Shown here one piece after another: positions 29,843-39,983 of a stretch of 64,000 bases of DNA (the stretch's first letter is position 1; every line of letters begins with the position of its first letter). Source of the stretch: Luteimonas rhizosphaericola (lineage in GTDB: Bacteria > Pseudomonadota > Gammaproteobacteria > Xanthomonadales > Xanthomonadaceae); contig NZ_JARXRN010000024.1 in the NCBI RefSeq assembly GCF_029888045.1, positions 1-64,000 of the forward strand, in the 5' to 3' direction. Under the pieces are notes generated by a model that saw nothing but the letters and a program-made list of their open reading frames with translations, did no database searches and was not told where the DNA came from. Both the position numbers and the translations under genes were made by a program.

Positions 29843-30573
29843 CCTGCACCTCCGCCGCGGATCTCGCTGACCGCGGTCACGTGGCTGCGGCTGATCAGCC
29901 AGGACACGCCGAACAGGTCGCGCAGTCCCACCAGCGCGCGACCGAGGTTGCCGTACTTCGAGCGCCCCCAGCGGCGGGGCCGATGCGCGACCGGGATGCT
30001 CGCCGTCGCCCAGCCCGCGCGCTGCATCAGCGCCGGCAGGTAGCGGTGCATGTGGTCGAAGTAGGGCAGGTCGAGGAAGGCCGCGCGCTCGAACAGCTTG
30101 ATGCCGCAGCCGGTGTCGGGCGTGGCGTCGTGCAGCAGCCGCCGGCGGATGCCGTTGGCCCAGCGCGAGGCCCAGCGCTTGCCGGCCGAGTCCTGGCGGT
30201 CCACCCGCCAGCCCGCGAACAGCCGGGTGCGCGGGTCGGCGCGGTCGCGCGCCTCGAGCAGGCGCAGGATGTCGGCCGGATCGTTCTGGCCGTCGCCGTC
30301 GAGGGTCGCGATCCAGGCCGACTGCGCCTGCTTCACGCCGGTGCGGATCGCCGCGCTCTGGCCGCTGCGGCGCTGGTGCGCGAACACCCGCAGTTCCGGC
30401 ACCTCGCCCGTCAGCCGCGCGAGCACGTCGCGGGTGCCATCGTCGGAGCGGTCGTCGACGCAGACGACCTCGAACGCGATCCGCCCGCGCAGGTGGCGCA
30501 CGATCTCGTGCACCAGCGGCGCGATGTTCTCGCGCTCGTTGAACGCAGGCACAACCACCGAAAGCGAGGTCAT
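29839..30573 (-). CDS. Family 2 glycosyltransferase (dolichyl/undecaprenyl-phosphate mannosyltransferase type)
   Basis: 244 residues, cytoplasmic GT-A fold. It begins MTSLSVVVPAFNERENI, with VCVDDRSDDGT, then IATLDGDGQNDPADI with the metal-binding DGDGQ, and RRWGRSKYGNLGRAL. There are no obvious C-terminal membrane helices. This is the DPM1/ArnC-like family, which loads a sugar onto undecaprenyl phosphate for a PMT-type membrane transferase. The partner is probably the ArnT-like protein at 32405-34114. The sugar is unknown: an ArnC role would need a UDP-Ara4FN pathway, and no other arn genes are present in the window. Both its start and stop overlap neighbours by 4 bp (ATGA). Confidence 0.88.
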   Translation of the reverse strand: MTSLSVVVPAFNERENIAPLVHEIVRHLRGRIAFEVVCVDDRSDDGTRDVLARLTGEVPELRVFAHQRRSGQSAAIRTGVKQAQSAWIATLDGDGQNDPADILRLLEARDRADPRTRLFAGWRVDRQDSAGKRWASRWANGIRRRLLHDATPDTGCGIKLFERAAFLDLPYFDHMHRYLPALMQRAGWATASIPVAHRPRRWGRSKYGNLGRALVGLRDLFGVSWLISRSHVTAVSEIRGGGAG

Positions 30574-32276
30574 GAGGCGCTCCCCGCCGGCGCCGGCCGG
30601 CACGCGCGGAAGATGTCGGCACCGGGCCGGTACAGCGCGGTGCGAACGTCGGTCAGCCCGAGCACGGTATGGAACAGGTGGTCGTGGCTGTAGTGGCCCG
30701 CGGCCTGCCGCTGCAGGCAGGCCCCGTCGATGCCGGTCGACCGTCGCCAGCGGTCCGAGAACCACGCCACCATCGGCACCTGCAGCTGTTCGGCCGGCGC
30801 GATCGCATAGGGCATGCCGTGCAGGTAGAGACCCTTCTCGCCCAGCGACTCGCCGTGGTCCGACACGTACAGCAGCGCCGCGTCGTAATCCTTCAGCGCG
30901 TCCAGGCGGTCGATCGCCTCGGCCAGCACGTGGTCGGTGTACAGCAGCGCGTTGTCGTAGGCATTGGTGATCTGCGCGCGCGTGCACTGCCCCAGGTCGG
31001 AGGTGGCGCACACCGGCGCGTAGCGACGGAAGCGGTGGGGATAGCGCTCGAAATAGTTCGGCCCGTGGTTGCCGAGCATGTGCAGCACCACTACCTGGTC
31101 GCCGCGCTGGCGTCTGACCGCCTCGGCGAGGCGGTCGAGCAGCACCTCGTCGTGGCAGCGCCCGCCCCCGCAGTGGCCCGCCTCCGCCAGGGTGCGTGCA
31201 TCTTCGTTCGGCAGGCCGTCGCACACGCCCTTGCAGCCCGACTGGTTGTCCCGCCACAGCGTCGCGACGCCCGCCCGCTGCAGCACGTGCAGCAGCGACT
31301 GGTGGCCGCGGATCGCCTGCTCGTCGTACCGGCCCCGCCCCCAGGGCGAGAACATGCATGGCAGCGAGACCTCGGTGCTGCTGCCGCAGGCGGTGACGTC
31401 GGGGAAGTTGAGCACGTCGTGGCGACGCGCCAGCTCCGGCGTGGTCTGGCGGGTATAGCCGTTGAGTCCCCAGTTCGCGGCGCGCGCGGTCTCGCCCACC
31501 ACCAGCACCAGCAGGCGCGGCCGGCGCATGGTGGCCGCTGGCACCTGCATCGCGTCCTCGCCGATGGGCAGCTGCGCGTGAGCGCTGCCGGGCGGTGCCT
31601 CGCTCACCACCTTGGCCAGCGACACCAGCACGTTGGCCGGGGTGACCAGGTAGCGCACCTCGCGATGGTTGCGCACGAACGCGGTCAGCGGCTGCAGCGA
31701 CGGCAGCGCGCCGGCCACGCCGACGAGCGCCATCGCCAGCGCCAGCCGGATGCGCGCGCGCAGCGCGCGGCGCCACGGCCGCCGCTGCAGGCGGATGCGC
31801 CACACCACCACCAGCGCGGGCAGGGCCAGCAGCAGCGGACGCAGCAGGTCGGCTCCCGCCAGTTCGCCGGCCTCGCGCGCATCGGTGGCCAGTACGTTGC
31901 GCACCATGTCCGCGTCGATGTAGATGCCGTAGGCCGACATGTAGTGGCCGGCGAGGGCGGAGACCAGGACCAGCGCGCTCAGCACGATCCGCGCGGCCGG
32001 TCCCCACAGCAGCGCGGACAGCCACAGGCCGTGGATCGACACCACGATCAGCGCGAGCGAGAGCGCCCAGCGCCAGTGCGTGACATCGGTCACCGCGGCG
32101 CGCCAGAACACGCCGTTGGCGAACACGGTGAAGTACACCGCCGCCGCCGCGGCCAGCCATTCCACCTGCACGACGGGGCGCCGGGCGACGAGCGATCGCA
32201 ACGCGAGCCATGCCGACGCCGGCGGCAGCGGAATCGCCGTGTGGTCCGCGTGGGTGGCATGGGTGGAAGCGGGCAT
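30570..32276 (-). CDS. eptA: Lipid A phosphoethanolamine transferase
   Basis: 568 residues from the ATG at 32276. About five N-terminal membrane helices (to about residue 200) are followed by a periplasmic alkaline-phosphatase-like domain. Catalytic features are VVGETARAANWGLNGY with the Zn-binding Glu, CGSSTEVSLPCMF with the nucleophile Thr, YVSDHGESLGEKGLYLHG with Zn ligands, and the conserved cysteines of EptA/MCR enzymes. It transfers phosphoethanolamine from phosphatidylethanolamine to lipid A phosphates, lowering polymyxin binding. Other in-frame ATGs at 32306 and 32321 are possible; none has a clear ribosome-binding site, and 32276 gives the usual length. A divergent two-component system nearby (34251-36213) fits PmrAB-like control. 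Confidence 0.9.
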   Translation of the reverse strand: MPASTHATHADHTAIPLPPASAWLALRSLVARRPVVQVEWLAAAAAVYFTVFANGVFWRAAVTDVTHWRWALSLALIVVSIHGLWLSALLWGPAARIVLSALVLVSALAGHYMSAYGIYIDADMVRNVLATDAREAGELAGADLLRPLLLALPALVVVWRIRLQRRPWRRALRARIRLALAMALVGVAGALPSLQPLTAFVRNHREVRYLVTPANVLVSLAKVVSEAPPGSAHAQLPIGEDAMQVPAATMRRPRLLVLVVGETARAANWGLNGYTRQTTPELARRHDVLNFPDVTACGSSTEVSLPCMFSPWGRGRYDEQAIRGHQSLLHVLQRAGVATLWRDNQSGCKGVCDGLPNEDARTLAEAGHCGGGRCHDEVLLDRLAEAVRRQRGDQVVVLHMLGNHGPNYFERYPHRFRRYAPVCATSDLGQCTRAQITNAYDNALLYTDHVLAEAIDRLDALKDYDAALLYVSDHGESLGEKGLYLHGMPYAIAPAEQLQVPMVAWFSDRWRRSTGIDGACLQRQAAGHYSHDHLFHTVLGLTDVRTALYRPGADIFRACRPAPAGSAS

Positions 32277-32404
32277 GCGGAAGGCGGCGCCGGGCGTTGG
32301 GCGCATGCTCGCGGCGGGCATGTCGGAGTGCGGTCGGAGCGCTGTCGGAACGCGGTTAAGCGGCGTTGCGCGCGTGCAACGGATGCGCGCCATTGCGCCC
32401 GGGT

Positions 32405-34114
32405 TCAGCGTGCCGGCGCCGCGTCCTCCGACGGCGTGCAGCCCGGGATCCATGCGGCGCCCGGCGCGAGCAGCCAGCGGCGACGGTTGGACGCGCCGAT
32501 GGCGACCAGCTTCGCCCGATCCAGGCAGGGCACCAGCGCTTCGGCATCGAGGAACAGCCAGCGTCGGGCGGGGTCCGCCTGCAGCCAGCGACCGGCATCG
32601 GTCCACTGCGTCGCGAGCGGGCGCTTGAACCCGAAGTCGACGACGGGCCGGTCCGCCTGCAGCAGGTGCTGTTCGCGCCAGCCCAGCAGCGCGAGTTCGG
32701 CGTCGGGTCCGATGCGGCGCCCCACGCGCTGCATCAGCGCCTGCGCCGATGCGCCGGGGCTGAGCGCGGGCAGCAGGCCGGCGCCATGACAGGTCCACAG
32801 CAGCGCGGTCGCCACCACCAGGGCAGGCGCCAGCCGCCGTCGTGGCGAACGCAGGGCGAAAGCGAGCACCGCGGACACCATCACGCCCAGCGCCAGCAGC
32901 CAGGCGCCCATGTGCGGCAGCACGCCGGCATCGAGTCCACGGTCGCGGGTCAACGCCAGCAGGCGTTCGACCGGCGCGCCCGCCAGCCAGGCGCCCGCCC
33001 CCAGGGCGCCCAGCGCCAGGACGGCCAGGTACGCCCACAGCGCCGCGCGTACGCCGCGGCGTCGCAGCAGGCCGGGCAGCAACGGCGCGGCCGCCACGCA
33101 CAGCGCCGGCAGCATCGGCAGCACGTAGACCTCGCGCTTGCCCGGACTGGCGCTGAAGAACGCGAGCACCAGCAGCGACCAGCCCAGCAGCAGCACCACG
33201 CGCGGATCGAGTCGCCGCGCGCGTCGCCACCACGCCGGCAGCAGCCACGGCGCCAGCAGGCTGCCCGGCAGCCACAGCAGCGCCATCGCCTGCAGGTAGT
33301 ACCAGGCCGGCTGCACGTGGTGCCAGGCGTTGGCGTAGCGCTCGCCGGTCTGCCGCAGCAGCATTTCGCGCGCGTAGGCGAGCAGGGCGGGGTCGCCCGA
33401 CGCGAGCGCGGTGCCGAGCATCGGCGCCAGCCACGTTCCGACACCGGCCAGGAACCCGCCCACGCCCGCCAGCGCATGCACGGATGGATGCGCGGGCAGG
33501 CGTGTGCGCCCCTTCGCCCGCAGCCATCCCCACGGAACGAACACCAGCAGCGGCAGGAAACCCACGCCCTTGGTCACCGTCCCCAGCCCTGCCGCGAAAC
33601 ATCCCAGCGCCAGCAGCCAGGCGCGCGGGGTGAGCAGCAGGTAGCGCAGCAGCGCCCACAGCGAGAGCGTGGTCATGGCCACCAGCACCATGTCGATCTG
33701 GCCGCGCTTGGCCTGCAGCGCGAACTGCAGGCAGACGAACAGGCCGCCCACCGCCCAGCGCACCGCCCGCCGCCCCCACAGCCGGCGGGCCAGGTCGCCG
33801 CACAGCCACAGCGTGCCCAGCGCCGCCAGCAGCGACGGCAGCAGGAACGCGATCCGCCAGTCCCGCACCAGGACGAAGGCCGCGGCCTGCAGCCACATGA
33901 ACACCGGCGGCTTCTCCGCGTACAGCTCGCTGCCGCGATGGGGGAACAGCCAGTCGCCGGTGTCGACCATCGTCCGCGCCGCCAGCGCGAAACGGGGCTC
34001 GTCCGGCGGCATGGGCTCGCGCCAGCCGATCCCCGCGGCCAGGGATAGGGCGATGAGCCACCACAGCAGCGCCAGGTGGCGGCGCGGGATGCGGGGCGTT
34101 CGGGAATCGGGCAT
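32405..34114 (-). CDS. ArnT/PMT-like lipid A glycosyltransferase, GT83 type
   Basis: 569 residues with about 12 membrane helices and a C-terminal periplasmic domain. The first periplasmic loop carries EPMPPDEPRFALAARTM with the Asp-Glu pair equivalent to the ArnT/PMT catalytic motif, followed by AEKPPVFMWLQA and FALQAKRGQIDMVLVA. The family moves a sugar from undecaprenyl phosphate to lipid A or another envelope acceptor. ATG 34114 lies divergent to the response regulator across 136 bp, so it is probably the first gene of the leftward envelope operon; a 128-bp gap separates it from eptA. Without aminoarabinose biosynthesis genes here, the sugar may be different (for example mannose or galacturonate). 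Confidence 0.85.
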   Translation of the reverse strand: MPDSRTPRIPRRHLALLWWLIALSLAAGIGWREPMPPDEPRFALAARTMVDTGDWLFPHRGSELYAEKPPVFMWLQAAAFVLVRDWRIAFLLPSLLAALGTLWLCGDLARRLWGRRAVRWAVGGLFVCLQFALQAKRGQIDMVLVAMTTLSLWALLRYLLLTPRAWLLALGCFAAGLGTVTKGVGFLPLLVFVPWGWLRAKGRTRLPAHPSVHALAGVGGFLAGVGTWLAPMLGTALASGDPALLAYAREMLLRQTGERYANAWHHVQPAWYYLQAMALLWLPGSLLAPWLLPAWWRRARRLDPRVVLLLGWSLLVLAFFSASPGKREVYVLPMLPALCVAAAPLLPGLLRRRGVRAALWAYLAVLALGALGAGAWLAGAPVERLLALTRDRGLDAGVLPHMGAWLLALGVMVSAVLAFALRSPRRRLAPALVVATALLWTCHGAGLLPALSPGASAQALMQRVGRRIGPDAELALLGWREQHLLQADRPVVDFGFKRPLATQWTDAGRWLQADPARRWLFLDAEALVPCLDRAKLVAIGASNRRRWLLAPGAAWIPGCTPSEDAAPAR

Positions 34115-34250
34115 GTGGCTGCCGGCACCGCGGACGGGCGCACAGCGTGGAGCGCACGATGTAGGAAAATGGTGGGAATTCCGACGGCGCTCCGACAGGC
34201 GCGACGGCATGCTGCCCCACCGGTGTCCCGGCCCGAGCGAGTGCGCCCCG

Positions 34251-34941
<691 letters not shown>

Positions 34942-34949
<8 letters not shown>

Positions 34950-36213
34950 GGCCTCGCTCGGCCGGCGGGTGTTCGTGTGGCTGCTGGCCTACACCGCGCT
35001 CGCGACGGCGCTCCTGTTCACGGTGGTCGCGCACGTGCACGAACAGGCCGAGCACGCGGTCTGGGATGCGCTGCTGACGACCGAGCTGGATGCGGTGGCC
35101 GCGCGCCTGCGCGCGGGGGTGGACGACCGCTGGCAGGACTCGGGCACGCTGCGCCTGTTCCGCGGCACGCGCGGCGTGCCCGCAGCCGTCGCGGCGCTCC
35201 CGCCGGGACTGCACGACGATATTCCCGTCGACGGACGGGCCAGCGCGGTGCTGGTGCGCGACGAACCGGGCGTCGGCCGCCTGGCGCTGGCGCTGGACAT
35301 CACCGATTTCGAGGTGCTGGAGACCGTGATGACCCGGTGGGCCGCGCTGGGCGCGCTGGTGCTGATCGTGGCCACGCTGGTGGTCGCCTCGGTCGCGTCC
35401 GGGCGCCTGTTCCACCCGCTGCGCGACCTGGCCGACGACATCGCCGCCCTGCAGCCCGAAGCGACCCGGGAGCGCGTGCGCGTCGGCCCGCACGGCAGCG
35501 CGGAGCTGTTCGTGATCGCCGATGCGCTCAACGGCTACCTCGACCGCCACGCCCGGTTCGTCGAACGCGAGCGGACCTTCATCAACACCGCCAGCCACGA
35601 ACTGCGCACGCCGATGGCGGTGATCGCGGGCGCCACCGAACTGGCGCTGCAGCACCCCGGCATGCCCGACGTGGCGCGGGCGCAGGTGCTGCGCGCCCAT
35701 CGCACCGTGCGCGAGGTCGAACAGCTGATCTCGCTGCTGCTGGTGCTGGCCAAGGACCCAGCCCGGCTCGCGCGCAGCAGCGACCGCATCCCGCTGCACG
35801 AGCTGGTGCCCGAGATCGTCGCCGACCATCAGTACCTCATGGCCGGCAAGCAGCTGGACATCGACTGCTCGGAGCTGGCCCCGAGCGAGGTGGTGGCGCC
35901 GATCGCGATCGTGCAGGTGGCGATCGGCAACCTGCTGCGCAACGCGATCGAGAACAGCGACCAGGGCACGATCCGGATCCGGCTCGAGCCCGACGCGGTG
36001 CTGAGCATCGAGGACCCGGGGCACGGCATGGCGCCGGAGGACATCGCCCGCGTCTACTCGCAGATCGCGCGCGGCACGGGCCGCGACGGCGGCGGCATCG
36101 GCCTCGAGCTGCTCGCGAGGATCTGCGAACACCTCGGCTGGCAGCTGGGCATGAGCTCGGTGCCCGGCCGCGGGACGCGGGCGGTGCTGGCGCTCGGTAC
36201 GCAGGCGGCATGA
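34942..36213 (+). CDS. Sensor histidine kinase
   Basis: 423 residues. Helix 1 spans about 11-30 and helix 2 about 134-153; the periplasmic sensor between them is about 100 residues. A HAMP-like linker leads to the dimerisation domain with His219 in FINTASHELRTPMAV. The ATPase domain shows LLRNAIENSDQG (N box), IEDPGHGMAPED (G1) and GGGIGLELL (G2). The cognate regulator overlaps it upstream. I see no acidic metal-binding ExxE motif of PmrB type in the sensor region, so the stimulus is open. The kinase is shorter in the N box region than EnvZ types but appears complete. Confidence 0.91.
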
Positions 36214-36324
36214 GCCGGCGTGGCGCAGGACGCGTTGCGAGCGAAGCACGCGGGCATGGCACGTCCGGCACCGCCCGGGTCGACGTCGTCAGGTGAACGT
36301 TGCAGGCGATCTGGGGAGGGCACG

Positions 36325-36792
36325 GTGGACGATTCGACGACTGGCGATGGGATCGATGCGGCGACGGTGGGCCTGGAACGCTTCCTCGCCGCGCAGGCAG
36401 ATGCCTATGCAGGCGCCCTGCGCGAACTGCAGGCCGGGCACAAACGGACGCACTGGATCTGGTTCGTGTTTCCCCAGCTCCGGGGGCTCGGCAGGAGTGC
36501 CACCTCCTGGACGTACGGAATTGCCGGCCTCGCCGAGGCCCGCGCCTATCTCGCGCACCCGGTGCTCGGCGCGCGCCTGCGGGAGGCGACCCGGGCCATG
36601 CTGTCGCATCGGGACGTCGATGCCGCCGTGATTCTCGGCGAGCTCGATGCGCTGAAGTTCTGCTCCTGCATGACGCTGTTCTCATTGGCCGGCCCCGGCG
36701 AGCCCGCCTTCGATGTCGCCCTGCAGCGCTTCTTCGCCGGCGAGCGTGATATGCGGACGCTCGACCTGCTGCGGACCTCCGGTCCAAGGTGA
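36325..36792 (+). CDS. DUF1810 family protein
   Basis: 155 residues from the GTG at 36325, preceded by GGGGAGGG. The earlier GTG at 36220 would add 35 residues unlike the family. Family blocks are FLAAQADAYAGALRELQAG, HWIWFVFPQLRGLGRS, GIAGLAEARAYLAHPVLGARL and ELDALKFCSCMTLF. DUF1810 proteins are small, cytoplasmic and widespread; I know of no established function and none is suggested by the neighbours. It starts 111 bp after the kinase gene and could be read through from it. Confidence 0.85.
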   Translation: MDDSTTGDGIDAATVGLERFLAAQADAYAGALRELQAGHKRTHWIWFVFPQLRGLGRSATSWTYGIAGLAEARAYLAHPVLGARLREATRAMLSHRDVDAAVILGELDALKFCSCMTLFSLAGPGEPAFDVALQRFFAGERDMRTLDLLRTSGPR

Positions 36793-36902
36793 ACAGCGGG
36801 GGCAGGCGCAGCGTGGGGGTCGGCACGCCCTTGATCGCGCCAAGCGTCACGGGTAGAACGCGCTTTCCTGTGCTGACACAACGCCACGACGCGCGTCGCG
36901 TG

Positions 36903-37045
36903 AGGAGCCACCACGTCGCCGCGATCGGCTTCTACCGGCGGGCCGGCTTCAAGCCCTCGGCGCGCCCCGCTTCAATGTAGGCGGACAGGACTACGACGAC
37001 ACCATCACGGGCGTGGCGACCGCGCCGCCCGCGCCACCCGCGTAA
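36903..37045 (+). pseudogene. Remnant of a GNAT acetyltransferase C terminus, frameshifted
   Basis: In one frame the DNA reads VRSHHVAAIGFYRRAGFKP (about 36900-36956), the acetyl-CoA-site and C-terminal signature of GNAT acetyltransferases. That frame then ends at a TAG at 36978. Shifting frame near 36957 continues as GAPRFNVGGQDYDDTITGV and stops at 37043, a plausible natural C terminus. No N-terminal half (catalytic core, about 100 residues) is visible upstream. I take it as a decayed fragment; a sequencing error would not explain the missing N terminus. Confidence 0.55.
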
Positions 37046-37078
37046 CCCCATTCCCACAAGACGAGTCGAGAGCCGCCG

Positions 37079-37435
37079 ATGACCCACATACCGATCAATC
37101 TCGCCAGCAAGCTCGGCACCTTCCACGAACATTACAAGCCGCGCACGGTGGGTCAGTTCAACGGCCACGACCTGATGCTCGTCAAGGCCCGGGGTCCGTT
37201 CAACTGGCACGTGCACGAGGACACCGACGACTTCTTCCTGGTGCTCAGCGGGCGGTTGCGCATCCTGCTGCGCGATGGCGAGGTCTCGCTTGGTCCGGGC
37301 GAGCTGTACGTGGTGCCCAGAGGCGTCGAGCACTGCCCGGTGGCGGACGAAGAGGCGCACATCCTGCTGATCGAGCCGCAGGGCACGCCCAATACCGGGG
37401 ATCCCGCGACCGCGGCCGCACGCGTGCTGATCTAG
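37079..37435 (+). CDS. Small cupin-domain protein
   Basis: 118 residues, one cupin barrel. Motif 1 is NWHVHEDTDDFFLVLSGRLRI, with histidines and acidic residues placed for a metal. Motif 2 is PGELYVVPRGVEHCPVADEE, with the third His. The shape matches the mannose-6-phosphate-isomerase-like single-domain cupins, whose substrates are mostly unknown. It stands alone: 3' to the acetyltransferase remnant and convergent with the PEP-mutase-like gene, whose end is 21 bp away. Function cannot be assigned further. Confidence 0.85.
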   Translation: MTHIPINLASKLGTFHEHYKPRTVGQFNGHDLMLVKARGPFNWHVHEDTDDFFLVLSGRLRILLRDGEVSLGPGELYVVPRGVEHCPVADEEAHILLIEPQGTPNTGDPATAAARVLI

Positions 37436-37456
37436 CCGTGGCGCCGCTCCGGTGCG

Positions 37457-38218
37457 CTAGGCCTTCGCTTCGTCCTCGAAATGCCTGAGCGCCCGCGCCG
37501 CATCGTCGAACGCGTTCCATGCGTGTTTCGCCAGGCCGCCGCCCGTACTGCAGCGACGTACCCCGAGCGCGGCGAACTCGGCGATGCGTGCATCGAACGC
37601 GCCCAGCACCACGTTCACCGGCTTCGGCGCCACGGCGGCGACGAGCTCGGAGACCGCGCCTGCGTCGAGCAGGAACGGCACGAACAGGCAGTCGGCGCCC
37701 GCGTCGGCGTACGCGACCGCGCGCGCGATGCTCTCGGAGACCGGCATGCCGGGCACGCGGAAGTTCTCGTTCCGGCCCACCAGCATCACCGTCGGGTCGA
37801 TGGCGTCGATCGCCTCGCGCGCCGCCTGCAGCCGCTCCACTGCCAGTGCGGTGTCGTACATGGCGCTGCCGGACCAGTCCTCGATCGAGAGCGCGGCCAC
37901 GCCGGTGTCCACGGCCCGGGCGACGTTCCGGGCGACCGCGTCGGGCGCGTCGGCAAACCCGTTCTCGAAATCGGCGTTGACCGGTACCGGGACCGAGTCC
38001 ACCAGCTGTCGCAGGTGGTCGAGGGCCTCGTCCAACGTCATCTCGCCATCCTGCTTCCCCGCCGCCCACGCGGCACCGGAGCTGGTCGAGGCGATCGCGG
38101 AAAACCCGTGCGCCGCCAGCCGCACGGCGCTGCCGCGATCCCAGGCGTTGGGCAGCAGGAAGAAGCCGGATGCATGCATGCGGCGGAACGTCGTGCGCCT
38201 GTCGGCGATGGTGGTCAA
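37457..38218 (-). CDS. Isocitrate lyase/phosphoenolpyruvate mutase family protein
   Basis: 253 residues from a TTG at 38218, which has GGGAG about six bases upstream; the first ATG is 14 codons in and would cut the first helix. The barrel shows FFLLPNAWDRGSA, STSSGAAWAAGKQDGEM, VNADFENGFADAP with Mg-binding Asp/Glu, LSIEDWSGSAMYD, VGRNENF and CLFVPFLLDAGAVSEL. Members cleave or rearrange C-C or C-P bonds in 2-oxo acid chemistry (oxaloacetate hydrolase, methylisocitrate lyase, PEP mutase). The subgroup with SGAAWAAGKQDGEM has no clear assigned reaction. It may be read with the upstream GH43 set across 117 bp, but a link to xylan use is not evident. Confidence 0.85.
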   Translation of the reverse strand: MTTIADRRTTFRRMHASGFFLLPNAWDRGSAVRLAAHGFSAIASTSSGAAWAAGKQDGEMTLDEALDHLRQLVDSVPVPVNADFENGFADAPDAVARNVARAVDTGVAALSIEDWSGSAMYDTALAVERLQAAREAIDAIDPTVMLVGRNENFRVPGMPVSESIARAVAYADAGADCLFVPFLLDAGAVSELVAAVAPKPVNVVLGAFDARIAEFAALGVRRCSTGGGLAKHAWNAFDDAARALRHFEDEAKA

Positions 38219-38335
38219 CGCTGTCTCCCGGTGGCAAGGAAGGACGTAATGGGAGGCACGCGCCTGGCCCGTCGCCGATCATAGCGGCAGGCGGCGTGCG
38301 GCCGCCCGCGGGCTGGAGCCGGTCGTCCGGCGGGG

Positions 38336-39940
38336 TCAGTGCCGCCGCACGGACGCGCCCGGGTCGTGGGCAATCTCGCGGTATTCGAACCAGTCGAAGT
38401 CCGCGTGCAGGCGGCGGCCGGACAGGTCCTGGCAGGCGATCCCGATGAAATTCCCGGTAAAGCCGCAGGGCAGGGCGTGCTCGTCCGAGAGGATCGAGGC
38501 ATCCTGCTCCCACCCGAACGGATGCCATGCAACGCCGTCGCGCGAGTACGCGAAGCGGATCCGCGCGCCTTCGATCACCAGCTTCAGGTGCACGCGTCCG
38601 CAATCGTCGAGCGGCGTTTCCTTCTCGACCGGCCAGCTCACCTGTCCGCGCTCGCAGCGCATCAGCCCCAGGCAGCGGCGCGAATGGGGCGCGTGGGTGA
38701 TGAACAGGTAGTAGAACGCGTCGGTGTTGTAGAACGCGACCAGGCCGGCCATCTGCTGGAAATCCTCGGGCGAGAACTCCACGCAGGTCGACGCCTCGAC
38801 ATGGAAGGCCTGCTGGCGGCGTGCGACCAGGCTCTGCTCGAAACGCGAGACGATGCTCTCCCGGCCGTACAGGCGCAGGAAGCCGGGGCGTGCGTCGAGT
38901 CGGGCGAGGTCGCGGTCAACCGGCGCGCGTGGCGACTGCCAGTGCGGCGCGAGCGATGCCTCGTCGAAGTCGTCGCGCGCCGGCGTCGGCGGCCATGGAT
39001 GCGCGGGAAGGTCCGGCACGCTCGCGGTCTCTGCTGGCTGGCGTCCGCCATGCGCGAGACGTGGCCAACCGTCGACCCACTGAACCGCCTGCAGCGCCGT
39101 CTCGCGGCCGAGGATCGCGCGCCCGTTCGCCAGCGGCCTCCGGCACAGGTGCACCAGGCTCCACGTGCCGTCGCGATGCTGGACGAGCGAGCCGTGGCCG
39201 GCCGACTGCAGCCGCAGGCCCGCGTCGTGCGCGCTGGTGAGCAGAGGGCCGTCCGGCATCGCCTCGTAGGGCCCGTCGATTCGGCGGGAGCGCGCCACGG
39301 TCGCCGCATGCGTGGCGAAGGTGCCGCCTTCGGCGGCCAGCAGGTAGTACCAGCCATCGATCCGATACAGGTGCGGACCCTCGACCAGCCCGAGTTCGGT
39401 CCCGCGGAAGATGTTGCGCACCGGTCCCACCAGCTGCCGCGCGACCGGATCGTACTCCTGCAGCAGGATGCCGCCGAAGCTGTCGTGGCCCGGGCGGTGG
39501 TCCCAGACCATGTTGACCAGCCACTTGCGGCCGTCCTCGTCGTGGAACAGCGAGGGATCGAAACCCGAGTTGTTGAGATGCACCGGGTCCGACCACGGCC
39601 CCTCGATGTCCGGCGCGGTCACCACGTAGTTGCGCACGTCCTTGAAATCACCGGCCCAGCCGCGCACGTCGGTGTAGATCAGGTGGAACAGTCCGTCGGC
39701 ATGGCTCAGCGCCGGAGCCCACACGCCACCGGAATTGGGTCGGCCGCGCAGGTCGATCTGCGACGGGCGCGTCAGCGCGGGCGGCAGCGTGCGCCAGTGG
39801 ACGAGATCGCGCGAGTGCGCGATCGCGACGCCCGGCCACCACTCGAACGTCGAAGTGGCGATGTAATAGTCGTCGCCGACGCGCACGATCGAGGGATCGG
39901 GGTGGAAGCCGGTGAGGATCGGATTCCGGAGCGTGGCCAT
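38336..39940 (-). CDS. GH43 xylan beta-1,4-xylosidase, XynB-like
   Basis: 534 residues, no signal peptide, so cytoplasmic. The propeller carries Asp15 (TGFHPDPSIVRVGDDYY), Asp128 (NNSGFDPSLFHDEDG) and Glu187 (GLVEGPHLYRIDGWYYLL). The C-terminal concanavalin-like module (about 330-534; DDFDEASLAPHWQSPRA, QMAGLVAFYN) is the subfamily 11 form that closes the active site in Selenomonas-type beta-xylosidases. GAGGAG precedes the ATG at 39940. It is the last glycoside hydrolase gene of the leftward run that begins at the xyl-box upstream of the ExuT-like gene. It would release xylose from imported xylo-oligosaccharides for XylA/XylB. Confidence 0.93.
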   Translation of the reverse strand: MATLRNPILTGFHPDPSIVRVGDDYYIATSTFEWWPGVAIAHSRDLVHWRTLPPALTRPSQIDLRGRPNSGGVWAPALSHADGLFHLIYTDVRGWAGDFKDVRNYVVTAPDIEGPWSDPVHLNNSGFDPSLFHDEDGRKWLVNMVWDHRPGHDSFGGILLQEYDPVARQLVGPVRNIFRGTELGLVEGPHLYRIDGWYYLLAAEGGTFATHAATVARSRRIDGPYEAMPDGPLLTSAHDAGLRLQSAGHGSLVQHRDGTWSLVHLCRRPLANGRAILGRETALQAVQWVDGWPRLAHGGRQPAETASVPDLPAHPWPPTPARDDFDEASLAPHWQSPRAPVDRDLARLDARPGFLRLYGRESIVSRFEQSLVARRQQAFHVEASTCVEFSPEDFQQMAGLVAFYNTDAFYYLFITHAPHSRRCLGLMRCERGQVSWPVEKETPLDDCGRVHLKLVIEGARIRFAYSRDGVAWHPFGWEQDASILSDEHALPCGFTGNFIGIACQDLSGRRLHADFDWFEYREIAHDPGASVRRH

Positions 39941-39983
39941 GCGGTCTCCTCGGGGACATGGTGTTCCTCTCGCGGCTGCCTGT

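Noticed and set aside
29839-34114. Complete aminoarabinose (arn) operon
   Set aside because: Only ArnC-like and ArnT-like proteins are present. No ArnA, ArnB or ArnD-like sequence is visible, so naming the genes arnC/arnT would overstate the case.
36220-36324. Extended N terminus for the DUF1810 protein from a GTG at 36220
   Set aside because: The extra residues are Arg/Ser-rich and unlike the family, and the strong ribosome-binding site lies before the GTG at 36325.
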